DNA of 64,000 bases. Source: Vanilla planifolia (Eukaryota > Streptophyta > Magnoliopsida > Asparagales > Orchidaceae). Every line of letters begins with the position of its first letter. Positions within the stretch are counted from its first letter, which is position 1. The notes under the pieces were generated by a model. The model saw only the letters and a list, made by a program, of their open reading frames with translations. It was not told the DNA's origin and did not search any database. Shown here one piece after another: positions 49,336 to 63,800 of this stretch. The stretch lies in NCBI GenBank assembly GCA_023846275.1, contig CM043875.1, positions 3,345,569 through 3,409,568 on the forward strand, given 5' to 3'. Position numbers and translations under genes: made by a program.

Positions 49336-52300
49336 ATGCCTAGGAGATCTGTTTATGCTTTTGGATGTGATGAGTAATTCCAGTAAAGCCAATCTTGATG
49401 AATTTGACACTGATCATTTGCCAAGAGGTCAGTTGTCGTGATTTTGGAAAGCAAATTTAGTGTTTTATCTACTCCTTTTTTAAATGCTTATATATGTTTT
49501 CCCTTACATATGCCATTATTAAGTTACTTTTAAATTTGAATTTGGAGTTGTGCTGGATTGAGAGTCTTATGAATTGAATTCTGTTTTTTATGGTTTTTTT
49601 TTCTTACATTTGTTTTCTATTAAGAACTTTTCATAAACACTTTGACTGCCCGACTTTGTGGTTTCTTACTTTCATATGATTCTTGAGATGCAAGAAAAAA
49701 TCACCATTTAGCAATCAAAGGTCTAGCACTACTTATCAATGGTGTAGCACTATTTAGTAGTGGTACTCATAGTTTGTATGAATAATAAAAAAAAGGCCAA
49801 AAGAAAAAATCTATTTGATGTTGTTTTTGGTTATATCTATGAATCCTGTTGAACTCAAAAATAAGAAGCGAAGGATCGTTTTGGTCTTCAAATAGAAATG
49901 CTTTTACTTTATTTTTGTCTATCAAATGAGAAAAAGATATAGTTTATTTCATGGATCTATCAAAAGAGTTCTTGACTAGCAAAGAAAAGTTGTATGATAC
50001 CTAAATTTAATCGTTTCTAGTGGTGGGAAACTAGACATGAAAAAAGAAGAATTCTAATCATTAAATATATCAGTAACTCTTTATTGTAATTGAAATCCTA
50101 TATAAAGAAAAAGAAAATAAAATAAATAATATTATTTTTTTAAAAATACTAAAATAATTTTTGACTCATTTTATAGATATAAACAATATTATAATAAACA
50201 TATATAAGGACACACACACATATATATATACGTATCTGTGTGTATGTTTATGAGTTATATATATATATATATATATAACCATAACGAAAGAAATAAGATG
50301 ATACAAGTCATTATGTATAAGATGTTATAATATTATAATTTAAGTATTGTACGCATAATTATGAAATGAAAGAAACTGTAAAATAGAAGATCGATGTAAT
50401 GATAGTAGAAAAAGTTAAATATATATATGTAATTGCATTTTACATGAATAAAAAATTATAGCCAAAGTAGAATAATGTATTAGAATATTCTAAATCCTTT
50501 TCAAAATTATAATTTGTGATGAAATTTGAACCTTAAAAAGTTCTATTTATAATTAATTTTTTGACTTAGTTGATCATTGCAGTTGGTGATTGTAGTGAAT
50601 GACGACTTAACTATTTTGGTCTTTAAGGTAGCAAAATTCTTTGTTGGATATGTTCTAACATGAAAAGTGTAATAATCTAGGCAATATTGTGGGGTGACTC
50701 TCTTTGAAATAGATATGTTCATCCATACTACTTGCATGTGAAGAAGACCTTATGAAGTATTTCTATATCATGCATTTGGTTTTTGGTCTTTCTTATGCAA
50801 CTTAATGGAGGGCGACTCCATTCATGATAAGTGGGCCAAGGTGAGGGAAAAAGTTGGCAGTGGGATCCAACATTGGAATAACTAGAATTCTAACCTTATG
50901 TTAGACTTCAATGAGCCATTATTTTTCAACAAGTAATTAAGTAAGAATAATGTGTTAGAATATTCTAAATTCTTTTCAAAATTATAATTAGTGATGGAAT
51001 TTGAACTTAAAAAAGTTCTATTTATAATTAATTTTTTGACTTAGTTGACTATTGGGGTTGGTGCTTGTAATGAATGACAACTTAACTATTTTGGTCTTAA
51101 TGTAGCAAAATTCTTTGTTGGATAGGTTCTAACCTATCTAAAGAGTGTAATGATCTAGGCAATATCTTGGAGTGACTCCCTTTGAAATAGACATGTTCAT
51201 CCATACTAGTTGCTTGTGAAGAAGACCTTATGAAGTATTTCTATATCATGCAAGTGGTTTTTGGTCTTTCTTATGCAGCTTAATGGAGGGCGACTCCATT
51301 CATGATAAGTGGGCCAAGGTGAGGGGAAAAGTTGGCAATGGGATCCAACATTGGAATAACTAGAATTCTTACCTTATGTTAGACCTTATGGGCCGAGGGT
51401 GGTTTTTGATAAATAATTTTAATGAATGCAAGACTATGAAATGATAATAGGGGGTGCAATGGTTTTTTTATGCTTAAAGGAGATTTATCATTGGACGAAA
51501 CGATACAAGGGAGCTTGATTGCAAAACCCACTTATCAAGCAATGACAAAAATCAACCTTAGTGGTTTAATGGTGCCAAGTGGAAGTGTCAATTAAATTGT
51601 TAGAAATTATTATAGTGATTAGATAAATGATTAAAAGTTATTACGATAAATTTGTTGATCTTCCCATTCTAATGGGAAGGTTTTGAATGCCAATGTTGAT
51701 GTAATTAGGGTATATGTGAGAGTTATTGGGATGCTTTTACATGTTACTTACACTTCAATAATTTTGGCTATACATCATATGTAGTCAATTTTGTTATTTT
51801 ATTTAGACATATGTCTAGTTATGCTCTTAGCTTCACCATATAAAGAATCTCCACTTTTAAATCACAATTAATAGATGTTCACCAATGATGATGACACTAT
51901 AGACTCTGTGATGATCACTTTAAATGTTTTAGTTATGCTAGTTGTTTCTATAGATTTAGTTATCTCATTAGCTTTGCTCGATGCTCCAATGTCACGTCTT
52001 TTGATGACATTTCAAATAGCTACATTTTAAACTTTGCATTGTTCTTGTTTGTTTGTTTGGATTCTATGAGTCTAGTTTCTCCAAAGTTACAACTGGAAAT
52101 ATTGGTGTTATTATTATCATTAGCATATTTAGGGATGATCATTCGTCCACCATCACCACTAATAGCCATGATGTTTTTGTGCTTGATTTATTACTTTAGA
52201 GCATGTCGTGATCTTGTTTCTAAGATGCCACCAAATAATTTATCTCATGGTACTTCTCTTGTAACAATGATAATGACAAACTTGTACATGGATCAAGATA

Positions 52301-54778
52301 TTTGAGCACCACCTACTAGGGGTGGTGATTTATTTGCTTTCTAGAGGCATAACGTGTTTTATGCATATGCTTATCTACTATAGCTGTTTGTTGGAATGGA
52401 GCACTTGTATTTTTAGAGAGTTGATGGAACATGTCTCATTAATTCCATTTTAGTTATAATATCATGATCATGTTCCATATATTTGCAACTTTAGTTATGT
52501 CTTTTGTTTTATTGGTTGTTTTATTTCCTATGTTTTAAGGTTGTGTTTGTACTCCTATGAGTTCTTAGATATATTTGGTTAGGTCATGTATTGTTTTGGT
52601 CATTTTAAATCACTATAGATAATTTATTTTCTTTTTGGATCATTCTAGACAATCATGAGATCATCCAAAACAATCATCAGATGACAATGCAATATTTGAT
52701 AGTCAATAGATAGCCATTGTCAGTTATCTTTCCCAATTGTATTGTCATGGCCAAGATCGTTCTTGACAAGAAATATTAATTTTTTAGTATTATCTGGTAT
52801 GATTTAGGATGATCTTACCCGGTTTTTGTATTTGTTTTAGCTTGCTATTTAAGAATCTATGTTTGTTTAAATTTTTGTATGGGACAAAGATTAGGTTGTT
52901 GCTATTCCATCTTTAGAGACTATGGAAATCCTTAAGGGAATCCTCCTTCAATTCTCCTAAGTGAAATATTGCTCTTTGGGAGTTCATGGCTTATGATTCT
53001 TTGTAGATGAGAGGATCCTACTATGTGATTCTCTTTGTTAGTGCTATTGAAAATTGACTGTGTTGTTATTTCTTCATTCTCTTCTCTTTTGTTGCTATCT
53101 AACTAACTTGGATCCTATGTTGTAAAAATTTGGCTAAATCATGCAATCTAATTATCGTATTTCATGCATGTTTAAAATTACTTCTTGTAGTTAGAATGGG
53201 CTAAAAGTTGGGATTTTGGTTTGTTGGATCATGTTTTTCAACCCCAAAATCTGAATTCTTTTTGAGCTTATTAAAATGCAAATTTCATAAAAAGTTATTG
53301 TTTTATAGTATGCATACTATGAAGCACCTTGTTTATGTCCTTAGATTGATTTTACTTGAGTTTAATGCTTTTTATTTGTGTTACAAACTTAATAAAACTA
53401 TTTCCTAGTCTGCCAAAATTCCTAAACAATGGGCCTTCGCTAAACCCTACTTATGTTCTGTTTCATTATACACATATGCTTAACCTAACTTGGACCTAAG
53501 TGCAACATTCCTTGGTTTACCACCATTGTAAACTCAATTAAATCACCTTATAATCACTTTCCTAAAGCTTTTATTGCAAGCTTTAAGCTTAAAACTCCTT
53601 GTTAAGCTTACAACTTAAACCAACCTCTTAATCCTCTCAATCAATAAGTGTAACAATGAACAACACTTGGTCCAATGTGAAGTTTATTTTGTACAATATT
53701 ACTTCTATCAGTGTAAATTATTGTTTTCTTAGCTCTATTATTTTCTTGTGTTCAAGATGATTATTAATTACTTTAGAACTTTGATTTTCCTTTCGCCTCT
53801 ACATTTTGAGGATCCTCATTGCAAGAAGATATGCTCTTGTTATTGCGTCGCTTCACTTGATTTGTGAAAATATTTATGCTTTTTTTCACATCTAAAAATA
53901 TAAAATTTGTACTCATGTAACGAATCTTGGTTTAGGAAACAGTAGTAAAAAATCTTGTATTTATAGGCTCCTTTATTTTAAAATTTTAACAAATTTAATT
54001 GTGATTTTTTATAGAATTAAATGATATCCTAGTAGTTAAATTAACACTTAGACAATAAATGAATTGTTATATCTCATGGAGGGTAGATATTATGAGCTAT
54101 ACTTAATATGAATTATTATCTCTTAGATGATAGATTATTATGAGCTATATTTGACATTAAAGTTTTTGCTTAAAAAGAAATTTCTTTAAGACTACATTTA
54201 TGTATAAGGGCCAAGTTTTTTATATAAGATAGATCAATGAGTGTTTCAAGTATAATATAGAAATGATTTGTATATGTATTTCATAGAAATACAAAATAAA
54301 AGTGAATGATAAAGTTGTTTGAAGGCACATAAGTAAAGACATAATTTCTAGGATTTTTTTTATATGTAAGATATGCCTTAATTGCACATGCCTTGCATGC
54401 ATATTCATGCTTGAAGTTTTCCAATTCAAGTTTGTGTGACAAAAAATCACATTCAAAATCCATTTGGATTAAGTATTTACTTTCTAATCATAGTTTATTA
54501 CATCAAGTACAATTATTGGATCTCATCTTTTTTTACAAGTTTTGGAGGTGCTTATTATTATTATTATTATAAATGTTTATAATGAAGTCCCTCATGACAT
54601 GTTGCAAAAGAACTTATCATGGTTGAACCTTTGTTAGACTTAGCGACCTTGAAATCAAAGAAGAAGAGGTATAATAGTTGTTGTATTAGTCTAGTATTTG
54701 GTATTTAGGTTAGTTCAATGCATAATTAAATCATTCATGCATGTTGGAGTCTAATTAATAGCTAGACAAGATAGTTTC

Positions 54779-54811
<33 letters not shown>

Positions 54812-57800
54812 ACAAGATAGTTTTGAGCCTTGGCCTTTTAGGGTTTAATTTTTTAAAAGTTTGCTATATCAATAGGATATAATTTGTTATGGTAGGATTA
54901 AAGCTTTGTTGGGGCAATGAAGAGATACTTAACATATTATATGATAAGAGGATTGTAATAATTTTTTTTAAATGGTAAGAAGATAAATTGGTGTATAAGT
55001 CTAAGTGTTAGTGATACTCCGATCAACGACAAATTAATTTTAACTAGAGTGTAAGGTAAATAAGATTGTTTTGAAGGATGGATGTTTAAATTATGAATAG
55101 AGTGCAAAACAATGTAGTTGTCTTCTAATGACAAGATTGTATCCAATATATATGGTTTGGGTATTGAAGAGAAGGGCAAGAGAAAGAGTGAATTCATATG
55201 ATTGGCATCTTGGGATAAATTGGTGTATGTCTAAATGTTAGTGATACTCTGATCAATGACAAATTAATTTTAACTAAAGTGTAGGGTAAATAAGATTGTT
55301 TTGAAGGACGGATGTTTTAATTACGAATAGAGTGCAAAACAATGTAGTTTTCTTCTAATGGCAAGATTGTATCCAATATATTTGGTTTGGGCTTGGGATA
55401 AATTGGTGTATAAGCCTAAATGTCAGTGATACTCTAATCAATGATAAATTAATTTTAACTAAAATGTAGGGTAAATAAGATTGTTTTGAAGGATGAATGT
55501 TTAAATTACGAATAGAGTGCAAAACAATGTAGTTTTCTTCTAATGGCAAGATTGTATCCAATATATTTGGTTTGGGTATATTTGAAGAGAAAGGAAAGAG
55601 AAAGAGTGAATTCATGTGATTGGCATTTATCTTGGGAGTTTTTTTGTAGGACTGAAGCGATTAATGCTTTTGGAGCGAGATTATGGGCTGCCATGTTTGA
55701 AATAAACGTAGCTTGAGCATGGAAATTAGGAGGATGATCTTTGGAACTAATTTCAAAGACTTGGTTAGTACTCCCAATTTGATCATTATGGTCTATATAC
55801 TGCACAAATGATTTAACAAGCAGGTAGAATCACATTCACAATGTAGCAAATTGTGTTGTGGATGGGCTTGCAAACCATGCCTTATTGGAAGATGAGCTTG
55901 TTCTTTTGAATGATCCATCTTTTTTTTGTATGAGATTTGGTGCTTGACAAAGCCAAAGGTTCTATTCTCTATGTAGATAATGATATTATCTAGTTTGTAT
56001 GGCCTTTCTTTGCCCTTCAAATGTAGAAAAATAAAGCTTATAATTGCTTGACCTAAAGGCATGGACTCATTTCTTTTTATTTACATGCAAGGGTATATTT
56101 TTTATTTACTTCAGACTTGAATTTTGTTGAATTTGTATTACAACATTGTTATTTTTGGTAACTTGTGGCAGTTTATTCTAGTGTGAGTTTCTTAAGAATT
56201 TTATATCAATCTGGTTGTTTCTTAAACTTTTCAACTAAAAATGAATTTTTCCGTAGAACTCAGGCGAACTATTAGGTGATTCAAATTCTATAGTTTTCTC
56301 TATATGTCGTAGTACTATTTTGCTTATTTTTTTGGCAGGAGCTTTAGCCAAGCAGATTGAGAATAAAAGCACCTGTGACTTTTGGAGATGCTCAGTATGT
56401 ACATATGATAACGATGACAGCTTATTGTTTTGTGAACTTTGTGGAGCTTTGCATGATTCCCCTAATGTTTTTGAAAATAAAGGTGAAAATGAAGGTATGA
56501 TGTATTAGCAAGTAATAATTTTTTAATGATTCAACTAAGGCATGGTTTCATTTGCTGTAACTTTTGTGATTGTATTTTATTGTGAGTGTTGCATAGATGG
56601 TTTGTCTTGCACACTCGAAATATGACTTTGTTTATAGCATTTTAACAGTTTAACTATGTTTTTGCAGTGTATGGCATCCGAAATAACTCAATTTCAGTAA
56701 TGGCAAAGGCACTTTTTGCAAGAATGCCTCATTGGACAACCAAAAAATCTGGTCCCACAGATCTTCCTCTAAGGAAAGACAGCATGTCTGACGAGTTCAA
56801 TGCCAAAGCAAGTTTGAATACCCTTCATGAAAGATTCACAGTGTTGAGCTCCAAGGGTTCTGTTTCTATAGGTTGGTGCAGAATTCTAGAGGCAGATATT
56901 CTGTTAGTTTCACGATTTTGCTCTCAGCATCATGTAGGTTAACTTATATTAAAGTTTGTGCAGCTTTGAGAAGATACACGTGATGGTTTTTTTTTAAAGG
57001 GATTTCAGGAGCATTTGATGTTGAGTTTTTATAGATAGGCTTGTGACTACACCTAAGGTGTCATTTCACAATGATTCCTAAATGAGTAGCTTTAGTGTTT
57101 CTTTATATTGTTCGTGTTTGCAGGAATTTGAGTATTCAAAATGATTTGATCCTGCACTGGTTTTTAGGAATAACATTATTATGAATTATTATGAATAAGT
57201 TGGCTATAGGTTCTTGATTAGTTCTTTATGTAAGAAGGCTCCTCGATATTTAAAATAGGTAGCTAGATTCATAAATTTCATAAAAGTTGCATATAGTTTC
57301 TAATATGGTTAAAATAAATAGTTTTTTGATGTTTGGAATCCCTGCTCTTGTTTGAGTATCTTACCATAAAAAATATAAGGGACCTATTTGCATCACTTGT
57401 TGCTTTTTCATCACAGTCACAACATATTGCTTCACCATTGTTGTTGGAAAGCATGTCAGCATTGGTGGCACTAGAGATGGTGTGATGGGTAGAAAAAGGA
57501 GTTCCTTGGAAACTCCATTCGTTAGGGTTGGGATTTTGCTATGATATGAAGAAGCCAAGGTCTGTAGGGTCCTCCTTGGTTGGAAGTTGAAAGACCCCAA
57601 AACAATTTGGATGCCCAATATAATTGTTTGATTGTGCATTAGTTGGTGGTGACAAATTTGAGATATCAAAAAGTTTAATATGATTGGACTGCTTAATCAG
57701 ACGGATCCATCGATGACAAAAAACAATGATCAGAAGGAATTTAGATTTGAACCGATCAGATAGTCTGATTAGGTATGACAGTGTGGTAATGAATATTCTT

Positions 57801-60800
57801 GTATTTTTTTGCATTTGAAGCTGATTGATTTAGAATTTATTTGGATTCAAATCAAAATTTTGGGTTAAATTTGAATCAAATTCACTGAGATTAGATAAGA
57901 TATATTGAGGTTCTTAAAATATAGGATAATGGGTCATCTTTTTCAAATTTGTAGCAATGCCTTTTAAATCTATAAAAAGAATCCTTAAAAGGTTTAGGAA
58001 ATCATTACGGGGAAGTGGAAATTCACGTGAATAAATTGATCGAATTTGAAAATCTTGGACATAAGAAGAAGAATCAAGGGAGTTTTTAGATAGTGATAGA
58101 AAGATATCAGAGATTTTGGGTGTTGGCACCTAAAATGACCACATTATCTAATCATATACGACACTGTTGATACAAATATTCATAGAATTTTAATGCGAAG
58201 GCCATTGACTTGGAATTTGTTGGGGATTCAAAATAGACACGTGGAGATCAATTTGAAGGATTAATTTGAATCTATTCCATTTGTAGTAGTTGAGATTTAT
58301 GGAGGTTGTCAAAATCTACAGTTTTGGAGTATATTTTTTAAATTTGTGACTATGGTTTTTAAATTTATGTAATGTATATTTGAAGGTGATAGGAAGCCAT
58401 TCTAAGAAAGTTGGTATCAAGAGAGATAAATAAGGCTCGAGACATCTTTGTGGATGGGATCAAGATAGATAGATTCTACAAGTTCTTTAGGGGAGATTAA
58501 CATTCTGGGCAATGGTTTGGACTTAAGAGATTTGAGGGAGCAAGGGTATTGCCACTAGCTCGTTGGCTTGTACAATTTTAACATAGAGTTTGCTAGGATT
58601 TTCTTCAGAATGTTTATTCGAGTATTCTCTGTATTTTCTAATGTGTTATCTTTGTATATTTTTATTATCATCTACCCTTGTTTTATCTTCCTTGTGAGTA
58701 GAATGCATTGAGTAGGAAGAAGGTGGAGGTCAAATTCCATAAGTTTTAATCAATATATTCTTGTTTAAGGTTTGTTACAACTTTTATCTTTCTTTTCATC
58801 ATCAAATTGATTGTAACCTTTTTTAGGACAAGGTTTTCTCTCCTAAAGGGAATTGATGCGACATATGAATCACATGGGTATCTACAACATTTGTTGTAAG
58901 CCATAATGTTGTGATGATGGCTATTACTTATGCAACTTTTGTTAAATTTGTAGTCCTAGTTGCCCATCACATTAAAGTCGAGGAACCTATTTGCGATAAG
59001 CACTTAACCAAAAGGATTTATTTGCTAATTCTCTTATTGTTATTTATTTGTTCTTAAAAGAATTTGATGATGATATTTTAATTGATAAACTCACAAATGC
59101 AAATAATTCTCATATTAGAGTGATTGTTAACCATATTACCTTTTTGAATTGATGATTTTTGCATGTGGGCTTATAATCATACACATTTAAATCGATGATT
59201 TATTGTACTATTATAATGTGCAATGGGCATTGTATCTGTGATTAAGTCTAAAAGTATACTTGGAAGCTTATATCTATACCTTGTTCTTCATGTTGTAATA
59301 TAATCCTTATGTTAATCACCTTATTAGATGTTTTAATGTGCATTTTTGTTGTTATCATTGATGGATTTAGTTTCTGATCAATCCATATTAATTTTACAGT
59401 TCCTTTCAGGTTTGATATCTTGTCACCTGATGATATGGTATCACAAGGAAAGAACTTTTCAAGAATGCATCAAAAAGGTAAATATAGAAGATTCATCCAT
59501 CTTTTGATATTGATAAAGAATATTATAATACCACTAGCAATTGTTGATTAAGGAAATTTTCTTTTGTTCACTGATATTTCGATAGTGTTATTAACCATAC
59601 AATAGACTTCAGTTGTTAACATTTTTCTATTTTTTCAAACAAATTACAAAAAAGTTAAAAAAATCTATTGAGACTTTTAAATAGATGACAATAAACTAAA
59701 CAAAAAATCACTAGACACCTTCCAATGATTGATAGAAAAATAATTTAACAATTTATGTCATGAAATAGAATATTGATTCCATTATTGGATCTAACATAAC
59801 AATTAGGATATCTTATTGATTGTATAAATAACTGGGGTTTGTGCAAATTGAAGAGTCAATTTGACATAATAGCATCTTGAATACACGTAGAGGTTTCACT
59901 TGGAGGTATATTAATCCTATTTGGATTTGGAGTTGGGCTAGGATTGGCTCATCAACATCTACTTTTCATTAGTCTCCAATATCATTGTTGTTATGAGGTT
60001 CAATTACAATCAGTCATTTGTTTGTCGCACATTTAAGTTTATTTTTTTGTTAGTTCGTCAAGTTATTTGCATTTTTACTTTATTTTGAGTCTTTTGAATG
60101 TTAGCTGTTAGTTTTTTTAGATATTTTTAGCATTAAATTTAGTCTAGGGCATCCCTGCAGCAGTCTTGCAGTTCACCGGTGCGAAATTTGGTCGAAAATA
60201 GTTTAAAATTAAGTTTTTTTTGGGTTGTTTTGCCGTTGGTCACTGTTCGCTACCGTTGTTTCGTCGTGCGTAGCCGCCTATCTAATTAACTTGCGTCGAG
60301 CTATCAAATTGCTACGATGCACTACTACACACACCGACCCTCAAACCAGACCTGAGGCATCACCATGCTTCTCCACTCGCACTGCCTCGATTGCGCGCCT
60401 ACTTGCCGCTCACCAAAGTACTACCCAAAACGCACAACCTGTTTGGCAATTACTTATTGCTTTTAATTTTGTAGTGTTTCGAGGTATTTGTAGTAGAATT
60501 CAAAGTATAATTTTTTGGTGACTTTTGATGTTCTTAAATGATTTTTAAAATTAAAAAATGTGACCCTTAGTATTTCCAAGTGTCTTTTTCGTATTCCTAA
60601 ATTTAGCAAATTATAATTATATCTTTGAGATGTCTATAAATAAGTATGCTCACAATGTTATAAGTAATGAATTTTTTAATGAAGTAACAAAATGTTGTCG
60701 CCAAGTTTGTTTGATAAGAGTATGTTGTGTGCAATCAATTTGATGGTGTGATTTTAGAGGTGTCATAGGAAGGTGAACCAGATGCTCAAAAAGGGAGATC

Positions 60801-63800
60801 CCGACCCATTATCCAGCATTTACAAGAGTGCTAAATCTTCAGAAAAGTGCTTAACTTTGCTATCATTTCTTTTGTTTTTCCGGTGGAAGATTAATTGTCG
60901 CGTTAAACTCTTTAGTTTGTGCAAGTGAACATGTGAATTTTTTTGTTAGTATTCTAAGAACTCTACTTGTGCATACCTTGCCACTTCACCACGAACTTGA
61001 GTTTTTTGAATGTGGGTTGTTAAACTACTCTCCTTTTAGGTTGAGATTCCTTGAGTTAAAGATTTGTGCAAGTCCTTAGCACATGAGAAAGTTCTTATTT
61101 TCTTGATAATCCTTAGATTTTTTTATTCAAAACCTAAAGCACATTGGATAGGTCTTTGTATAGATATATTGTTTAAATCTTAGTATTTTTTTATTGTCTA
61201 TGAGCTAAAAATAGGTTTAGCATATCATCTTACATCACAATCTATGAAAAGATAGTTATATCCAAATTTGTAGGTTAATAATTATCACAAAGATTTCTAT
61301 ATTATGTTTTCATTATTTGTTTCGTGTCCTCAAACTCATTCTATCCTGATCTCAAGACTTGTTGCTAGACATAATTTTAGCCTGTTCTTGCAATTGATTG
61401 CCATTTTCGAAGCCCAATCAATAACCTGGCAGCTTCCTTATCCTTGAGTCATTCAATTGATTTGCAACCACCACTAGAGCTAATGATTGTTACGTTACCA
61501 TTTGTTGGATACACATTGAACCTCTTCCTTTTGGGATCCTTGTTTATCCACACTGTGGTTTGCACTTGACATATATGAACAATAGCCTTCTCTGAATTTT
61601 TATCAGGTAGTATCTTGTGTCATTGTTAGGTTCCATTTATTTTGACTTAGTAAACTTTAATTGATGTCTTTTACAGGTCAATTTTTGTCTTTTCCATGTA
61701 ACATCTATTTTCATCATCAATAAAATCCTGGGCTATACTCTCAAATTTCTTTAAATAAATGTGATAAAATTGACAAATCTAAATTACTTAATAAACTAAA
61801 TTACTTTTGTTTTTTTTTATCTCAGTAGAATAAGCAAAGGAAAAGAATTTTCTCTTTCGTTTCCATTACACGCTCATTTCAATTACTCACCTCTTCCTTC
61901 ATTTTACTGAAACTAAACTTATCCTACTTTCACAGTGTCTAAATTGATGCTCAATTAAAAAGGCTAATTCACATTCCATGGATGTTCATCTTTTTGGAAT
62001 TTTTGTTATTGGCTTCAGTACTTTCTGACACTTCCATTTTTGTTGTGGTGCCAAGGATACTGCCAATTTTGGGAGAATTAAAAATAAGATCTAATACAAT
62101 TTGAATTATAGAAGTTCAGCTCTCCTTTCTTTGTTTACCTCCTTCTGAGCTCTCGCCTCCTACCATTCCTAACCCATTGTTCGGTTGGAGTGGGATCTAG
62201 GAAGTGGCAAGCTATTTTGCTGGAAAGCTGCTCTGAAGAGAGTCAAAATGGAGACCAAGTCTATTAAACTAACATGTCTGTGTAAATTGGCTAAACACAT
62301 TCTTTAGATGTAAATGCCATGCTTTGTAGAATTTTGCATCATTGGCATGGAAATTAGTTGAGACATAAAGAGATAGATTTGGATTATATAAATGTTAATA
62401 TACTTTTACAAACTATTGTCCCACTTTCTTCACTCATAAATGTTTCCAATTTTAATATTATGCTGTGATTAAAATTAAAAAGGCAAATTTATACCAACCA
62501 GCCAAAGTTTTTTTCTAGGTAATTTTGGTTTCTAATTGACTGCACTTATGATATAGAAAGATAAAGAATCTCTATTACTAAATTTTAAATTAATATGGTA
62601 AGGAAAATTATGCTGTATCAATTCAACCTTGTATTTTCTTCTTTTAGCCTTGACCTTGAATGCACATGTGTTCATATGCAGTGATTCCAACAATAATATT
62701 CATATCATGTTTTTCCTAATTAGTCAAATGTTTATATTTGGAATATGTAGTTGTTTTATTTTAAAAATATGAAAGAAATTGAATCTCTCTTGAATGAGGA
62801 AGAACTGATGTAATATAAACTGCCCTTAGTAATATCTGACCAGTTTTTAGATAATGATTTGTTGGATCTTATTCTAGATAAATATGTGCCAAGTATTCCC
62901 AATATGGCTTTTCCAAGTGGCCTTGATGAGAAAGAAGTCGTAAGAGTTTTACCGCGTTGTGAAGAATTAGACACATCACCTGCTTGCCTCTATGAAGTTG
63001 TGAGCAACATAGCTAGTACTGATGATGTCAAATCACAAATTTTAAGTTGCAATCTACCCCATTTGAAGTTGGACAAGAGGAGCAAGAATAATAAAAAAGC
63101 TATCACACTGGACAAGTACAAGCCAGGGAAATGGGTATATGAGCAAGGATTAGAAACTCTGAGCCAGTTGAATATTGCAATAGTAAGTCAAATGCGATTT
63201 TAGCCCTTTGAGTTTACCAGATATATTCTTTGTAACTTATTTTATTTATTTTGTTTTTAATCCCTTAATCATGAAATAATATTTCTTAGTCTTTTTCAGG
63301 TTGGCCACGTTGATTCTGGAAAATCTACCTTATGTGGGAGATTGCTCCATCTTTTGGGAAGAATATCGAACAAAGAGATACATAAGTATCAGAAAGAAGC
63401 TAAACAAAAGGTTTTTGATGTTTGATTGTATTTCTTTGGTGCATTTTTTGGAGTTGATTTTAATGCAGTTGCACTTAGCTGAAGGATGCATAAAACGTTT
63501 GTTTTTTCATTCATATTTTGCTCTTATTAGGAAAGATGGATCTTTCCATTGAGAATGTTGTATGTATGATTAGATGCTATGCTAGGAACTCCATTTTATT
63601 ATCCTTTGTTCACTTTTCTATCTGGCATGTGAGACTGAAATTTTGATTGCAGCTGTGCATCTGCCCCTTTCCTATATATGCAGGGAAAGGGATCATTTGC
63701 TTATGCTTGGGCAATGGATGATTCTGTTCAAGAGAGAGAAAGGGGTATAACAATGACAGTAGCAATTGCACATTTTGAGTCAAAAAATTTCCGTGTTGTT

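Noticed and set aside
50254..50278. Perfect (TA)n palindrome as a terminator or cruciform element
   Set aside because: A simple microsatellite is sufficient explanation; no T-tract or gene end is nearby.
54937..55805. Repeated minus-strand frames with similar proteins
   Set aside because: The similarity is due to the tandem DNA repeat; the frames end at different points and carry no domain.
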